From positions 62,001-126,000 of the forward strand of contig NZ_VAUV01000001.1 in assembly GCF_005780165.1 (NCBI RefSeq): a DNA stretch of 64,000 nt. The letters are read 5' to 3'. This DNA comes from Phragmitibacter flavus (GTDB taxonomy: Bacteria; Verrucomicrobiota; Verrucomicrobiia; Verrucomicrobiales; Verrucomicrobiaceae). Shown one piece after another: positions 44,250 through 53,122 of the stretch. The translations under genes were made by a program, and so were the position numbers. Position 1 is the stretch's first letter, and each line of letters starts with the position of its first letter. A model generated the notes under the pieces. It made no database searches. It had not been told where the DNA came from and worked only from the letters and a program-made list of their open reading frames with translations.

Positions 44250-46085
44250 CTATCTCGCGGCTTCATTCGAAGCCTCTGCATCTGTGGCATAAAGTTGCAA
44301 AACCTCCACCCGATTTGTTCCTCCAACAAACACCCGGTTCATTTCCGGTTCAATCGCCAGGGGACAGACATTTGGCTTTTTGGCATAGGCCGAAGGAAAA
44401 CTGCCGGAAAAATATCGTTTCGACACGACCGTGTCGCGATCCCGATCCGTCGGCTCAGGTGGCTCGACACTGACCGCAAACTTCCACACTTCATAATCCG
44501 CATTGTTGCATCCCAGAATCAGCAATCCGCCCGATGATTGCGGTGAGGTGTTGCCGAAACGCACCTGCTCAAACAAGCGCGTTCCCTGGCTTTCACCCAA
44601 GGTCTGCGCGCTCAACGGCACGACCGGGCGACCTCCATTGTAAAGACCCGCAGTGGAGGTCCGCGAATCTCCCACCACCGTGCCACGATCCCCACGAAAA
44701 TCCCAAATCACCACGCGACGTGCTTCCACCGTCCGCCCCCCTTCATCTTCCTCCCGCGAAAGCACCAAAACGATGGCACGACCATTCGGCGTGAACACAT
44801 GCTCCACCACTTTTTCCCCTTCCTGCGGACGATAATGACATACCGCCTCCAGATCCTTCGGCACCTGACCCTTCTTCAAAATCACGAACTGTCCTTCTTC
44901 TTCCGACAGGTTCTCGAACAGCAGAATGCCACCCGCCGCTGGCGATTGATAAGTCCAGAAATTCCCGGTCGGATCAAGCCTCACCACCGGACGGTCTGCC
45001 GTGCGCACCGCCGGTTCAAGCAACCGATCCGCCTCCGCCTTTCCATAAGCACCCAACACCCACCGTGTCTCCAACGTCGAAGAAGTGGTCATGCCCGAAG
45101 CAGGATCATAGTTCACGAATACCAGAAAACGTTCCAACGGATAATCTCCCATTCCTCCGAGATAATAGAAACACGAACTCAGATAGTTCGTCTTCTCCCG
45201 ACCGGCGACAAAGGTGGCATGCTCCAGCTGAACAACGCTGCCGTTGTATCCCTCACCAAACATTTCGCGCGGCACCGTGACCTTGCCCTTGATTCGGTAA
45301 GCGTTTTTGTCGCCAGCAGAACCCGACTCCACCAATCCCAGCACATCGACATTCTGCGCATGGCGCCCCCAGCGCGCCGATGTCAGCCAAGGTTGAAACT
45401 CATAGTAAGGTCGGATCAAGCGATGATGCGAACTGGCGCGTGTCACGGTATTGCTGAGCGCATTCAGCGAAAACATTCCCAGATTGCCATCGGTATCCAG
45501 CATGCCGGGCAATGCAATCTCCGCGATGCTCGCCCCGATGCTCTTCTCCACCTGAGCCTCCATAACGCCACGCGCATTCTTCCGCAACACCGGCATGGGA
45601 CTGTCCAGTTTCATCCAAAATTGTTCCATCAAAGCCTCCAATCCGGCATCTTCTGAAACCGATGCCGAAAGCGTCTTGATGCGCATAAACGGATCGCGCT
45701 GACACAACTGCGCCGATAGCGTGAGCCTGCCGCCCGCCTCCACCGAGAAGGTTGGATTGATCAACAAATAGTCCGGCACCGCCCCCTCCCAATTGAGATT
45801 GATGGCACTAAGATCCGCAATCTTCGCAAGGCTTTGCAGGTCGCTGTTCGAGTCCATCACTTCAAAAAACTGCGACGTCGAATCATCCGAAGCTTGATGA
45901 AAGGCATTGTCCAAGGCCTCCGGACTGTAACCCACCGCCACCTTGGCCAGTGTAAAAGGCGCAGGTTGTAGCCGCCATTTGGGATAACTCAGCAGAAGAT
46001 CCTCGTTGGGATTTTCACCGCTCCCGACTACCGGGATCAGCATCCAAACAATCGTGGCGAGCAACACGTGGATAAGTCTGGTCAT
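44250..46085 (-). CDS. Exported protein of unknown function, possibly beta-propeller
   Basis: 611 residues from the ATG at 46085 (MTRLIHVLLATIVWMLIPVVGSG signal peptide). The start overlaps the stop of the upstream gene by 4 bp. The second half has repeated blade-like segments: GDYPLERFLVFVNYDPASG, RLDPTGNFWTYQSPAAGGILLFENL, EHVFTPNGRAIVLVLSREEDEG, and AIEPEMNRVFVGGTNRVEVL, suggesting a propeller. No metal or catalytic motif recognised. Part of a seven-gene run. Confidence 0.72.
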   Translation of the reverse strand: MTRLIHVLLATIVWMLIPVVGSGENPNEDLLLSYPKWRLQPAPFTLAKVAVGYSPEALDNAFHQASDDSTSQFFEVMDSNSDLQSLAKIADLSAINLNWEGAVPDYLLINPTFSVEAGGRLTLSAQLCQRDPFMRIKTLSASVSEDAGLEALMEQFWMKLDSPMPVLRKNARGVMEAQVEKSIGASIAEIALPGMLDTDGNLGMFSLNALSNTVTRASSHHRLIRPYYEFQPWLTSARWGRHAQNVDVLGLVESGSAGDKNAYRIKGKVTVPREMFGEGYNGSVVQLEHATFVAGREKTNYLSSCFYYLGGMGDYPLERFLVFVNYDPASGMTTSSTLETRWVLGAYGKAEADRLLEPAVRTADRPVVRLDPTGNFWTYQSPAAGGILLFENLSEEEGQFVILKKGQVPKDLEAVCHYRPQEGEKVVEHVFTPNGRAIVLVLSREEDEGGRTVEARRVVIWDFRGDRGTVVGDSRTSTAGLYNGGRPVVPLSAQTLGESQGTRLFEQVRFGNTSPQSSGGLLILGCNNADYEVWKFAVSVEPPEPTDRDRDTVVSKRYFSGSFPSAYAKKPNVCPLAIEPEMNRVFVGGTNRVEVLQLYATDAEASNEAAR

Positions 46086-47956
46086 GGTGCAAACGGGTCG
46101 TTGATAAAGTGAAGGGACTTGAAGGTGGCGTCGAACGCTTTTGGGTCTTGTGCCCATTTATCCCGGAAATCGAACAGCGGCTTCGGCCAGATCTTCTTTT
46201 CCGTTGCCGTGCCTGTTGGTGTTTTCACCACCCCGAACACGTGAAGCTCCTTAACCCCAGCGAGACTTGCATTGAGCGCTTGAAAGGCGTCGAGACTCTG
46301 GGCCAGTTGAGCGCAGCCGGGAAAGTAGTGACCACTCTTGTTGCTGATGGCGATGAGGATGCCCTTATCAACCTTGATCTCGCCGGCACCAGCCACATCC
46401 GCAGCACTGAGAAACGAGGAGTGATGAAATAGGGAAACCTTGTGGGTCCCGGCAAAAATTTCACCATCCGGGCTGACGACATAGATGGCCCAGCCCTTCC
46501 CGGAAAACGCCGTGGAATGATTTTGGGTGTCAAACACCACGCCACCGCACATTAGCAGACCTTTCTCGACCTTGAGTTTGTAGGGCGCGCGATCCAAGTC
46601 CGTTTTGAGATACTCCACGCTAAGGTTTTTCTTGAAGAAATCCACGAGGACCAAATCCTCTTCGAACCTGGCATCCGGCATATCTTGTTTGGTAATGGTC
46701 TTGGGATCCAGGTCCGCAAACGACACTTGACGGCAGTAATTGAGGGCCGCCGGGTAGTCTCCTGGATAGTGCCTTTGAACCACCAGCTCGCAAATCGACT
46801 GGAGAAACAGCGCACGATAGTTTTTGTAGTCGACGCCCAGGGTTGGCACGAGGCTGTCCTTGAAACGTTGGATATCCCCTTCATTGATGCGTTTCACCAG
46901 ACCCGGTCGGTTGAAGACGATTCCTTCGACCACGCCTGAAATGGAGGCCCAAACATTGACCACGGGCTTGACTTCTTCCAGAAAACTGGCGGTGGGTTTT
47001 GCGGACTTGGTGTCGATGACATACTTATGATTCACGCTTTTTGTCAGCGGATGTTTTGGCAAAACGCCCAGCTTCAAGTTTGCAAGCGCCTTGGTAGCAT
47101 AAGTCCGCAACATCTGATCACCCGCCTCCGTCTGCCCGCGGAGGACGGGCTTGTTCAGACAGGCGCGATACATCTGTGCCGCCCAGATGTTGTCCCCATT
47201 TTCCCGGAACAGCTCCGCCGCGTTGTAGAGCAGGCTGAGGGCGGTCAGGTTGACCATCTTTTTGTCCGGCGTGGAAAAGATCTTCGCCACCCCAGGCGTG
47301 CACCCTTTCAAATCTCCAGCAGAGATATTCAAGGTGTAGCCATTGGTAATGGCCAGTTCCCGCAGCTCCAGTGCGGCGGCAGAAACTTCATCGGTGGTGA
47401 TGCTGGCGGTGTTGAGCACGCTGAGCAGCAGTGCGCGCGCGATATCGTAATTGGCGGCAACCGCAGACTTGCGGTAGCACTCTGCGGCACGCACGCACCA
47501 GCTGTTGTTCAAGCTGACGGCATAAACTTCATCACACTTCTTTGCGGCCAGCACCCAGGCGTCTGACCGCCCGTTTGGCGCGATTTTTTCTGCAAGCTCA
47601 ATGGCAACCGCAGCCTCCCATTCCGCAAACTGGATGGCGTCGGATTTTTTTTTGAGTTCAGCCTGGAGAAGGCCGATCAACGCGGGATCGGCCTGCAGGT
47701 TCTTAACCGCAGGCTTGCGGGCCAGTTTGGGACGGGGCGGACTGGCGGCGGGCCCTGTGACCGGCGGCGCGCCATAGGCGTCCGCAGGGAGTTGGTCATT
47801 GTCACCATCATCGTCATCGTCCGAGGGTTGAGTCCTGCCGGTTCCGGGTAGGACAAGGAGGATTAACAAGGTAATGATCGAAAGTCCCTTGAGCGACCGA
47901 TTAACCCGGTAAGGTAATGGCATTGGCAAACGTTTTTCTTGGGTGGAAAACTTCAT
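46082..47956 (-). CDS. Exported TPR-like protein with C-terminal SNKSGHY domain (paralogue 2)
   Basis: 624 residues from the ATG at 47956; MPLPYRVNRSLKG at 47923 is an alternative. Signal sequence SIITLLILLVLPGTGRTQ, then an acidic linker (DDDDDGDNDQ) and a proline-rich stretch. The middle is helical and repeat-like (YNAAELFRENGDNIWAAQMYRACL). The C-terminal roughly 170 residues have GWAIYVVSPDGEIF, FHHSSFLSAADVAGAGEIKVDKGILIAISNKSGHYFPG. The upstream gene encodes a paralogue with the same domain order. Function unknown. Confidence 0.75.
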   Translation of the reverse strand: MKFSTQEKRLPMPLPYRVNRSLKGLSIITLLILLVLPGTGRTQPSDDDDDGDNDQLPADAYGAPPVTGPAASPPRPKLARKPAVKNLQADPALIGLLQAELKKKSDAIQFAEWEAAVAIELAEKIAPNGRSDAWVLAAKKCDEVYAVSLNNSWCVRAAECYRKSAVAANYDIARALLLSVLNTASITTDEVSAAALELRELAITNGYTLNISAGDLKGCTPGVAKIFSTPDKKMVNLTALSLLYNAAELFRENGDNIWAAQMYRACLNKPVLRGQTEAGDQMLRTYATKALANLKLGVLPKHPLTKSVNHKYVIDTKSAKPTASFLEEVKPVVNVWASISGVVEGIVFNRPGLVKRINEGDIQRFKDSLVPTLGVDYKNYRALFLQSICELVVQRHYPGDYPAALNYCRQVSFADLDPKTITKQDMPDARFEEDLVLVDFFKKNLSVEYLKTDLDRAPYKLKVEKGLLMCGGVVFDTQNHSTAFSGKGWAIYVVSPDGEIFAGTHKVSLFHHSSFLSAADVAGAGEIKVDKGILIAISNKSGHYFPGCAQLAQSLDAFQALNASLAGVKELHVFGVVKTPTGTATEKKIWPKPLFDFRDKWAQDPKAFDATFKSLHFINDPFAP

Positions 47957-47998
47957 AACTTGCGTAGTTAGATTGAATCTGGAAACTGCTTGTTTGAC

Positions 47999-49786
47999 TT
48001 AGGGTTTCAATGCATCCTCGGAGAAGCCCATTTTCAGGTAGGCGGTCTTGAAATCGGCAGGTTTCTTGTTCCACATATCCAGAAGATCCCTGGCAGTCCC
48101 CAGCCACTTCTTTTGTTCAGCCTTGCCTGCGGCCGTCGTGCCCTTCGGCAGCCCCATGACTTGAACCGTCGTGATCTTGGACAGATCCACTCCCATTTTT
48201 TCCAGAGCCTTGAGTGTCTGAACCAGTTGGATGACCGTCGGAAGATAATGACCACTCTTGTTGGAGATTTCGGTGATCACTCCGTTGTCTGCCTTGATCT
48301 CGCCGGCGCCGGCGGCGGGCGCTGCAGCGATCAGTGAAGAATGATGAAACCGTCCTCTGGCGTGCGAGGACACCAACAGTTCGCCATCGGGGCTGAGCAC
48401 GTAGATTCCCCAACCGTCTCCGGAGAAAACCGTGGAGAGTTTCTGCGTGGTGAAAACCTCTTTGTTGCGTTGCAGGAGTTTCTTCTTTGGATCAAAAGTA
48501 AGTTTGTAGGGAAGCCGTTCGGCCTCGCTCTTGAGGTATTTCACCGTCAGATTTTTGAAATACCCCACCCAGAGTGGGTCATCCTTGGACATCGGTTCAG
48601 GCAGTTCATGCGGTGCTGGCTGGATGGACAAACCTTTGAAGAGATTCTCTTCATCGCAAAGCGCGAGCACTTTCGCATACGAAAAGCTGTCCGGGCCTTT
48701 TAGTTGGCGAATTTTATAACAGTAGGTCTGAAGATAAAGTGGGCGGTAGCGGTTGAACTCCACCCCCAGGATCTTTTTCAGAGAGTTCTTGAATTCGGTA
48801 ATGTCCGTGTTTTTGACGGGCACGGTTGGCTGACTGGCGCTCATGGGTGCCAGGCGGTCCACAATGGCGAGGATGCTGGCCCAGGTTTTTTGATCAGCAA
48901 GATATTCCTCCTTCCAGGCGGGATGGTTCGTGACGCTGGCATCCTTGATGTATTCCGATGAGACGTTGACGGTGACCGGGTAGTCTGGAACTTCGTTCAG
49001 TTTCAGGCCAGCGAGACCCTTGCGGCATTGGCTTTTCAGTTCCTCACCAACGCCGTCAAGCTTAAGGCAGCGGCGATACATGGCGGCGGCCCAAATGAAG
49101 TCGCCATGTTCATGAAAGAGTTTTCCTGACCAATAAGCTAGCGGGTAACTTTTCGGAGAGGAAACGGAAACTCTGTCAGACAAAAGCTTGGCGATTTCAT
49201 AGTCGAACGAACCCAGATCTTTCTTTTCTAGAACCATCTCATAGCCGTCGCTTTCGATCAGTTTAATCAATCCATAGCAGATCTGGACGACCGATGGCGC
49301 ACTTTGGGGGCCGGGTTTCATAGACGCCAAGGCCAGCATCAGGCACTTTCTGGCCTCGTCATAACCCTGCTTCGTCTTGAGCACCATGAAGGTGTCAGCT
49401 GCCGCCAGCAACAACACAGGCGAAGGGTTTGGTTCCGTCCTGAATCTGGCGGCGAATTGTTGCGCGAGCGCATTCACCGCGACCAGATCTTTCTTCACCT
49501 TCTTAAGCTCCGTTTCCTGCTGCTGCCAGATGAGCGTTTCCGGGTCCAGGTTGCTGACCTGGCTCGTGGATGCCGAAGTCGATGAACCCGCCGCTCCTGC
49601 CGTGGTTGACGTGGCAGATGAAGCCCCCGGATCCGCAGTCGACGCATCGGGCGTGAAACCGTCATCATAGACGTCATCGTATGGTTGTGCCCAGGCTGCA
49701 CCGCCCGCAAACAGCAGGAACGCGGTGAAGGTCAATGCCAGTGATGCGGTCGATCGTTTTCTTGGTGAATGGTCGTTGCTCGTCAT
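47999..49786 (-). CDS. Exported TPR-like protein with C-terminal SNKSGHY domain (paralogue 1)
   Basis: 595 residues from the ATG at 49786, preceded by AAGGAG at a good spacing. Signal sequence (LALTFTAFLLFAGGAAWAQ), then a long Ser/Thr/Ala-rich linker. The middle includes GKLFHEHGDFIWAAAMYRRCLKLDG, the same motif as paralogue 2. C-terminal domain: GWGIYVLSPDGELLVSSH, RFHHSSLIAAAPAAGAGEIKADNGVITEISNKSGHYLPT. The FHHSS, AGAGEIK and NKSGHY motifs are shared with other uncharacterised proteins I recall, but I cannot name the domain. Confidence 0.75.
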   Translation of the reverse strand: MTSNDHSPRKRSTASLALTFTAFLLFAGGAAWAQPYDDVYDDGFTPDASTADPGASSATSTTAGAAGSSTSASTSQVSNLDPETLIWQQQETELKKVKKDLVAVNALAQQFAARFRTEPNPSPVLLLAAADTFMVLKTKQGYDEARKCLMLALASMKPGPQSAPSVVQICYGLIKLIESDGYEMVLEKKDLGSFDYEIAKLLSDRVSVSSPKSYPLAYWSGKLFHEHGDFIWAAAMYRRCLKLDGVGEELKSQCRKGLAGLKLNEVPDYPVTVNVSSEYIKDASVTNHPAWKEEYLADQKTWASILAIVDRLAPMSASQPTVPVKNTDITEFKNSLKKILGVEFNRYRPLYLQTYCYKIRQLKGPDSFSYAKVLALCDEENLFKGLSIQPAPHELPEPMSKDDPLWVGYFKNLTVKYLKSEAERLPYKLTFDPKKKLLQRNKEVFTTQKLSTVFSGDGWGIYVLSPDGELLVSSHARGRFHHSSLIAAAPAAGAGEIKADNGVITEISNKSGHYLPTVIQLVQTLKALEKMGVDLSKITTVQVMGLPKGTTAAGKAEQKKWLGTARDLLDMWNKKPADFKTAYLKMGFSEDALKP

Positions 49787-49821
49787 GGTTGCTCCTTGAT
49801 TGATGCTCTTCAGTTGGTTGG

Positions 49822-51741
49822 TCACTCGTCGACCAGGATAAGTCCTTCGGCGCCTCCCGGTTGGTTGATCCATTTTCCTGGTTTAACGGGGGATTGGTAT
49901 TCGACGTCCAACTCGGTGATACCCGCGAGCGTTCGGAGCGGCAGTTCCAGCACCGCAGATCCTTCCGATTGAGATACGGTGATCGGATAATTCGTGGTAT
50001 CTCCAGGATATCGGAGACTCACGGTGACTTGGTCCGCGTTGATCGTGGTGAAGATTGGAGCGTCCACCCAAACCGTGATCGGAAGTTTTTGGTCCCGCGC
50101 TTCGACAATTCTGAAGTCAGGGGCCTTGATGCTGCCCTTGATGGTGGCACCCACCTTGGCTTCGGTGCGACCCACGAAATAGGAGTCGATGGACAGGTCC
50201 AGCGGAAGCCCCTGCCCGTCAGTATTGAGGAAGAGCTCCCGCAACGCAAAAGCCTCGCTTTCCTTGGACGACAGCTTCAGGAGCAGACGATTGCGTGCAT
50301 CCCGTTTGCATAGGGGCACGGTGAGTGAGGGCACTTTCTTTTCGCCATCGGAATCAAGCGCCAGGCTGGCGGTGAAGTGATCCGGCAATCCGGTTTCCAA
50401 ATTTGCTTCCAACAAGGCGGCATGCTGGTATTGCTCAGCCAGTTCCTTCTGCACCGGATTTATCTGATCCGCCGCAAGGGCAAAATCCGGCGTGGCTTGC
50501 AAGGACATAAGGAAAATCAGGTCCCGGTTGGGAACCTTGAATTGCACGGGAGTTGCCGAGGGATTCCAGCGCACCTGATCGGGCAGCAGTCGGGCTTTCT
50601 TGGTGCGAATGTTGTAAAAAACGACCCAGAGTTGACCCGCTACTCTGATAGGAAGACGAAACACCAAATCCTCCAGCCTCGAACGGGCATTGGATAGCGC
50701 GGTCAATACTCGGCTCTGTTCCGCGTCGCCAAGTTCGGTCGACAACACCCTGGTCAACTCTTCGGCGAGCAACAGCTGAACGAGCACGGCGTTTGCCTCG
50801 CCGAAATCTTTGGATTTAAAATCGTATTGCGTGAGCAACTGCTGCGCGTCGGCAAGCAGACGGCTCAACAAGGTGCGTTGCAAACGCTGCAAATCGAGCG
50901 CCAGCACGCGGTCCGCCTGCTTGAACCACAGCGCACAAAGATTGCCGTTGTTGATCACCAGCGGGGCATTGGCTGCGATGGCCTGACCCGTCAGCCATTT
51001 TTGAATCTGCGGGGCAAAGGGTTTGCCATCCGTGGTGTTGCCAAGTTTTTCCAAGGGCAGGTTGATCTTCCGGGTGGAAGAATAAGGGCCGATGGCTAAG
51101 GTGAAATCGGCGGACAAATTCAGCGTTTGCTGATCCTTGTCGAAACCCAGTTGAACGGTGTATTCAAACCCGGACGATGGGGGAACGGACGACAACAAAA
51201 CCGCGTTGGCTTGGGGTGCCGCTTTAACCACCGCCTCCGCTGGCCAGGGATTGGGTGTTGTCGCCACATCGACAAAGCGATTGTCCGAATCCGAATACTG
51301 CACCGCGATCGACTGGCTGGTATTGAACAACTTAAACGCAAGGACGCCCGCTCCCTGCTTGATGTCCGCATCGCGGATCTGACAATCGACGGCGCCATGC
51401 AGTTCCCTGGTTTGCCCGGCCGCGTTGCCCTCGCCAGCGGCGAAGCTTAACTCAACCAGTCGATAGCCCATCTTCTCTGGCTGCACGCGATTAAAAACCG
51501 AAGTCTCCAGCCACACCAGCGAACGTTCGTCTCCAAGTGCCAGTCCACGCAATTTGGCAGGGGCTTGAATCGCTGTCCGTTTAGCTGAGGTCAATCGAAC
51601 GTCGGGAGCGATCACCGCGTAGAACTCGCGCGCCTGCGGAAAATGCAACAGGGGTGCCTGATTGTCGTCGGCGTGCACTTGTGCCGACAATACCCATGCC
51701 GATGCCACCACGGCGATGCCCGACAACCAGCAACGTCTCAT
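49822..51741 (-). CDS. Exported protein of unknown function
   Basis: 639 residues with signal peptide (MRRCWLSGIAVVASAWVLSAQVHA). Its ATG overlaps the stop of the upstream gene by 4 bp. Mostly beta-strand-like sequence (VVELSFAAGEGNAAGQ-type segments; FKVPNRDLIFLMSLQATP), ending with immunoglobulin-like ADQVTVSLRYPGDTTNYPITVSQSEGSAVLELPL. A helical part lies near 290-345 (LLSRLLADAQQLLTQYDF). No catalytic motif identified. Confidence 0.74.
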   Translation of the reverse strand: MRRCWLSGIAVVASAWVLSAQVHADDNQAPLLHFPQAREFYAVIAPDVRLTSAKRTAIQAPAKLRGLALGDERSLVWLETSVFNRVQPEKMGYRLVELSFAAGEGNAAGQTRELHGAVDCQIRDADIKQGAGVLAFKLFNTSQSIAVQYSDSDNRFVDVATTPNPWPAEAVVKAAPQANAVLLSSVPPSSGFEYTVQLGFDKDQQTLNLSADFTLAIGPYSSTRKINLPLEKLGNTTDGKPFAPQIQKWLTGQAIAANAPLVINNGNLCALWFKQADRVLALDLQRLQRTLLSRLLADAQQLLTQYDFKSKDFGEANAVLVQLLLAEELTRVLSTELGDAEQSRVLTALSNARSRLEDLVFRLPIRVAGQLWVVFYNIRTKKARLLPDQVRWNPSATPVQFKVPNRDLIFLMSLQATPDFALAADQINPVQKELAEQYQHAALLEANLETGLPDHFTASLALDSDGEKKVPSLTVPLCKRDARNRLLLKLSSKESEAFALRELFLNTDGQGLPLDLSIDSYFVGRTEAKVGATIKGSIKAPDFRIVEARDQKLPITVWVDAPIFTTINADQVTVSLRYPGDTTNYPITVSQSEGSAVLELPLRTLAGITELDVEYQSPVKPGKWINQPGGAEGLILVDE

Positions 51742-53075
51742 GGCTGCTCCTTTCGCTTGTCCGTATCGGTTCGCAAAAGGTCCATGACATCGTCAGGATT
51801 CAACTGCACAAAGGCATCGAAATTCGGAATGCGCGATTCCATCCAATCCAACGGCTGTCCAAGACGAATGATCTTCCCAGACAGCGTCATCCCAAACACC
51901 ACGCGCCACTTCATTTTTAACTGGGCCGAGTATCGCCCCTTGAGTTCCTTGATGAACGGTTTGGTGGCGTCGGCTTGATCGCCAGGGACCGGCAGCGAGA
52001 CGGTCGCCTTCGTGATGTAACCCGACAGCGGATCGACTAACTCCACTTCCACAGCAAGGCTCTTAAGTCCGGTTTGAGTCCAGTCATCCAACAGCACAAA
52101 GTGAATGCGTTGTCGGGTCTCGCGTGCAAATCCATCGACGTTCAACCATGTCTCGGTCCACGCTGCCTCCTGTGCATTCACATCGAGCAACACGTAGCGC
52201 TCGACCTCCGCCCAACCATCCCATGTCAGGTCGATGCTTTTTTGCGGCGTGGCATTCTCCTTCCAAACGACCACCGGCACGGCTCCCACGGCACTTGCCG
52301 AATTCGCCAAACGATAGTCCATCCAAGCCATGCGCATCGCGGTGAATGCGGCCAGCAAGATGGCCTCATCATCATCCACCATTCGGATGCCTTCCTGCGC
52401 GGCACAAAACTTCACAAAAGGAACGACCTCAGTGAGCGTTATCAATACAGGATCCGGCTGGCCAACTGCATCCAACAACTGCAAATCCATCGGGTGATTT
52501 TTCCTCCACCCGAGCATCGCCGCTCGAACCGCTTGCGGGTCCGCCGAAAAACGAATTCCATTTCCCGTCAGCGCTTCATGATCCTGGACCACCAGATGCG
52601 TGCGGATGGACAGCGGTCGACTGGCTTCCGCTTTCCGATCTCGCAACAGATCGACGTCCTCACGCCGCAGCGAGATGGCGACAAACGATTCAACAAAAGA
52701 CGGTTCAACCTCACCCGGCGTCGCGCCACGGTGGCTTCCCGCAAACCATTCCACGCTTTTCCATTTGATGGGCACTGGCAGCCTTTGGGTCGCCGAAGCC
52801 GGGGTTTCAGCCTTCACTTTGAAAGTCAGAAATCCCCCCTGCAATGCGAGACCCGATTCCAGGTCCGGTGTGCTGTCGTCCTGCTCCTGGGTCAATTGAT
52901 AGATGCCAAGATGCAGACCTCCACTCACCGACCATTTTTGGGGAAGCCCCAGCGGTTTCCGATCACGGGAATAAAACACCAGCTCGCCGTCCGCAGCCAT
53001 TGCGTGGTCGCCGACAACGACAAAGGTCAACGCCATGAGACCGGGCAAGTTCAGAACGAATGAACCTCGTTTCAT
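51738..53075 (-). CDS. Exported protein of unknown function
   Basis: 445 residues with signal peptide (MKRGSFVLNLPGLMALTFVVVGDHAMA). Beta-rich N-terminal half (GELVFYSRDRKPLGLPQKWSV; GGFLTFKVKAETP) followed by a helical region (VVPFVKFCAAQEGIRMVDDDEAILLAAFTAMRMAWMDY) and an end rich in strands (KSLAVEVELVDPLSGYITKATVSLPV). Separated from the upstream gene by 47 bp and overlapping the downstream one by 4 bp. No family recognised. Confidence 0.74.
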   Translation of the reverse strand: MKRGSFVLNLPGLMALTFVVVGDHAMAADGELVFYSRDRKPLGLPQKWSVSGGLHLGIYQLTQEQDDSTPDLESGLALQGGFLTFKVKAETPASATQRLPVPIKWKSVEWFAGSHRGATPGEVEPSFVESFVAISLRREDVDLLRDRKAEASRPLSIRTHLVVQDHEALTGNGIRFSADPQAVRAAMLGWRKNHPMDLQLLDAVGQPDPVLITLTEVVPFVKFCAAQEGIRMVDDDEAILLAAFTAMRMAWMDYRLANSASAVGAVPVVVWKENATPQKSIDLTWDGWAEVERYVLLDVNAQEAAWTETWLNVDGFARETRQRIHFVLLDDWTQTGLKSLAVEVELVDPLSGYITKATVSLPVPGDQADATKPFIKELKGRYSAQLKMKWRVVFGMTLSGKIIRLGQPLDWMESRIPNFDAFVQLNPDDVMDLLRTDTDKRKEQP

Positions 53076-53122
53076 GGCGTGACATCATTGATCATCAATG
53101 GGAAGCCGCTTGGAACCAGCGT

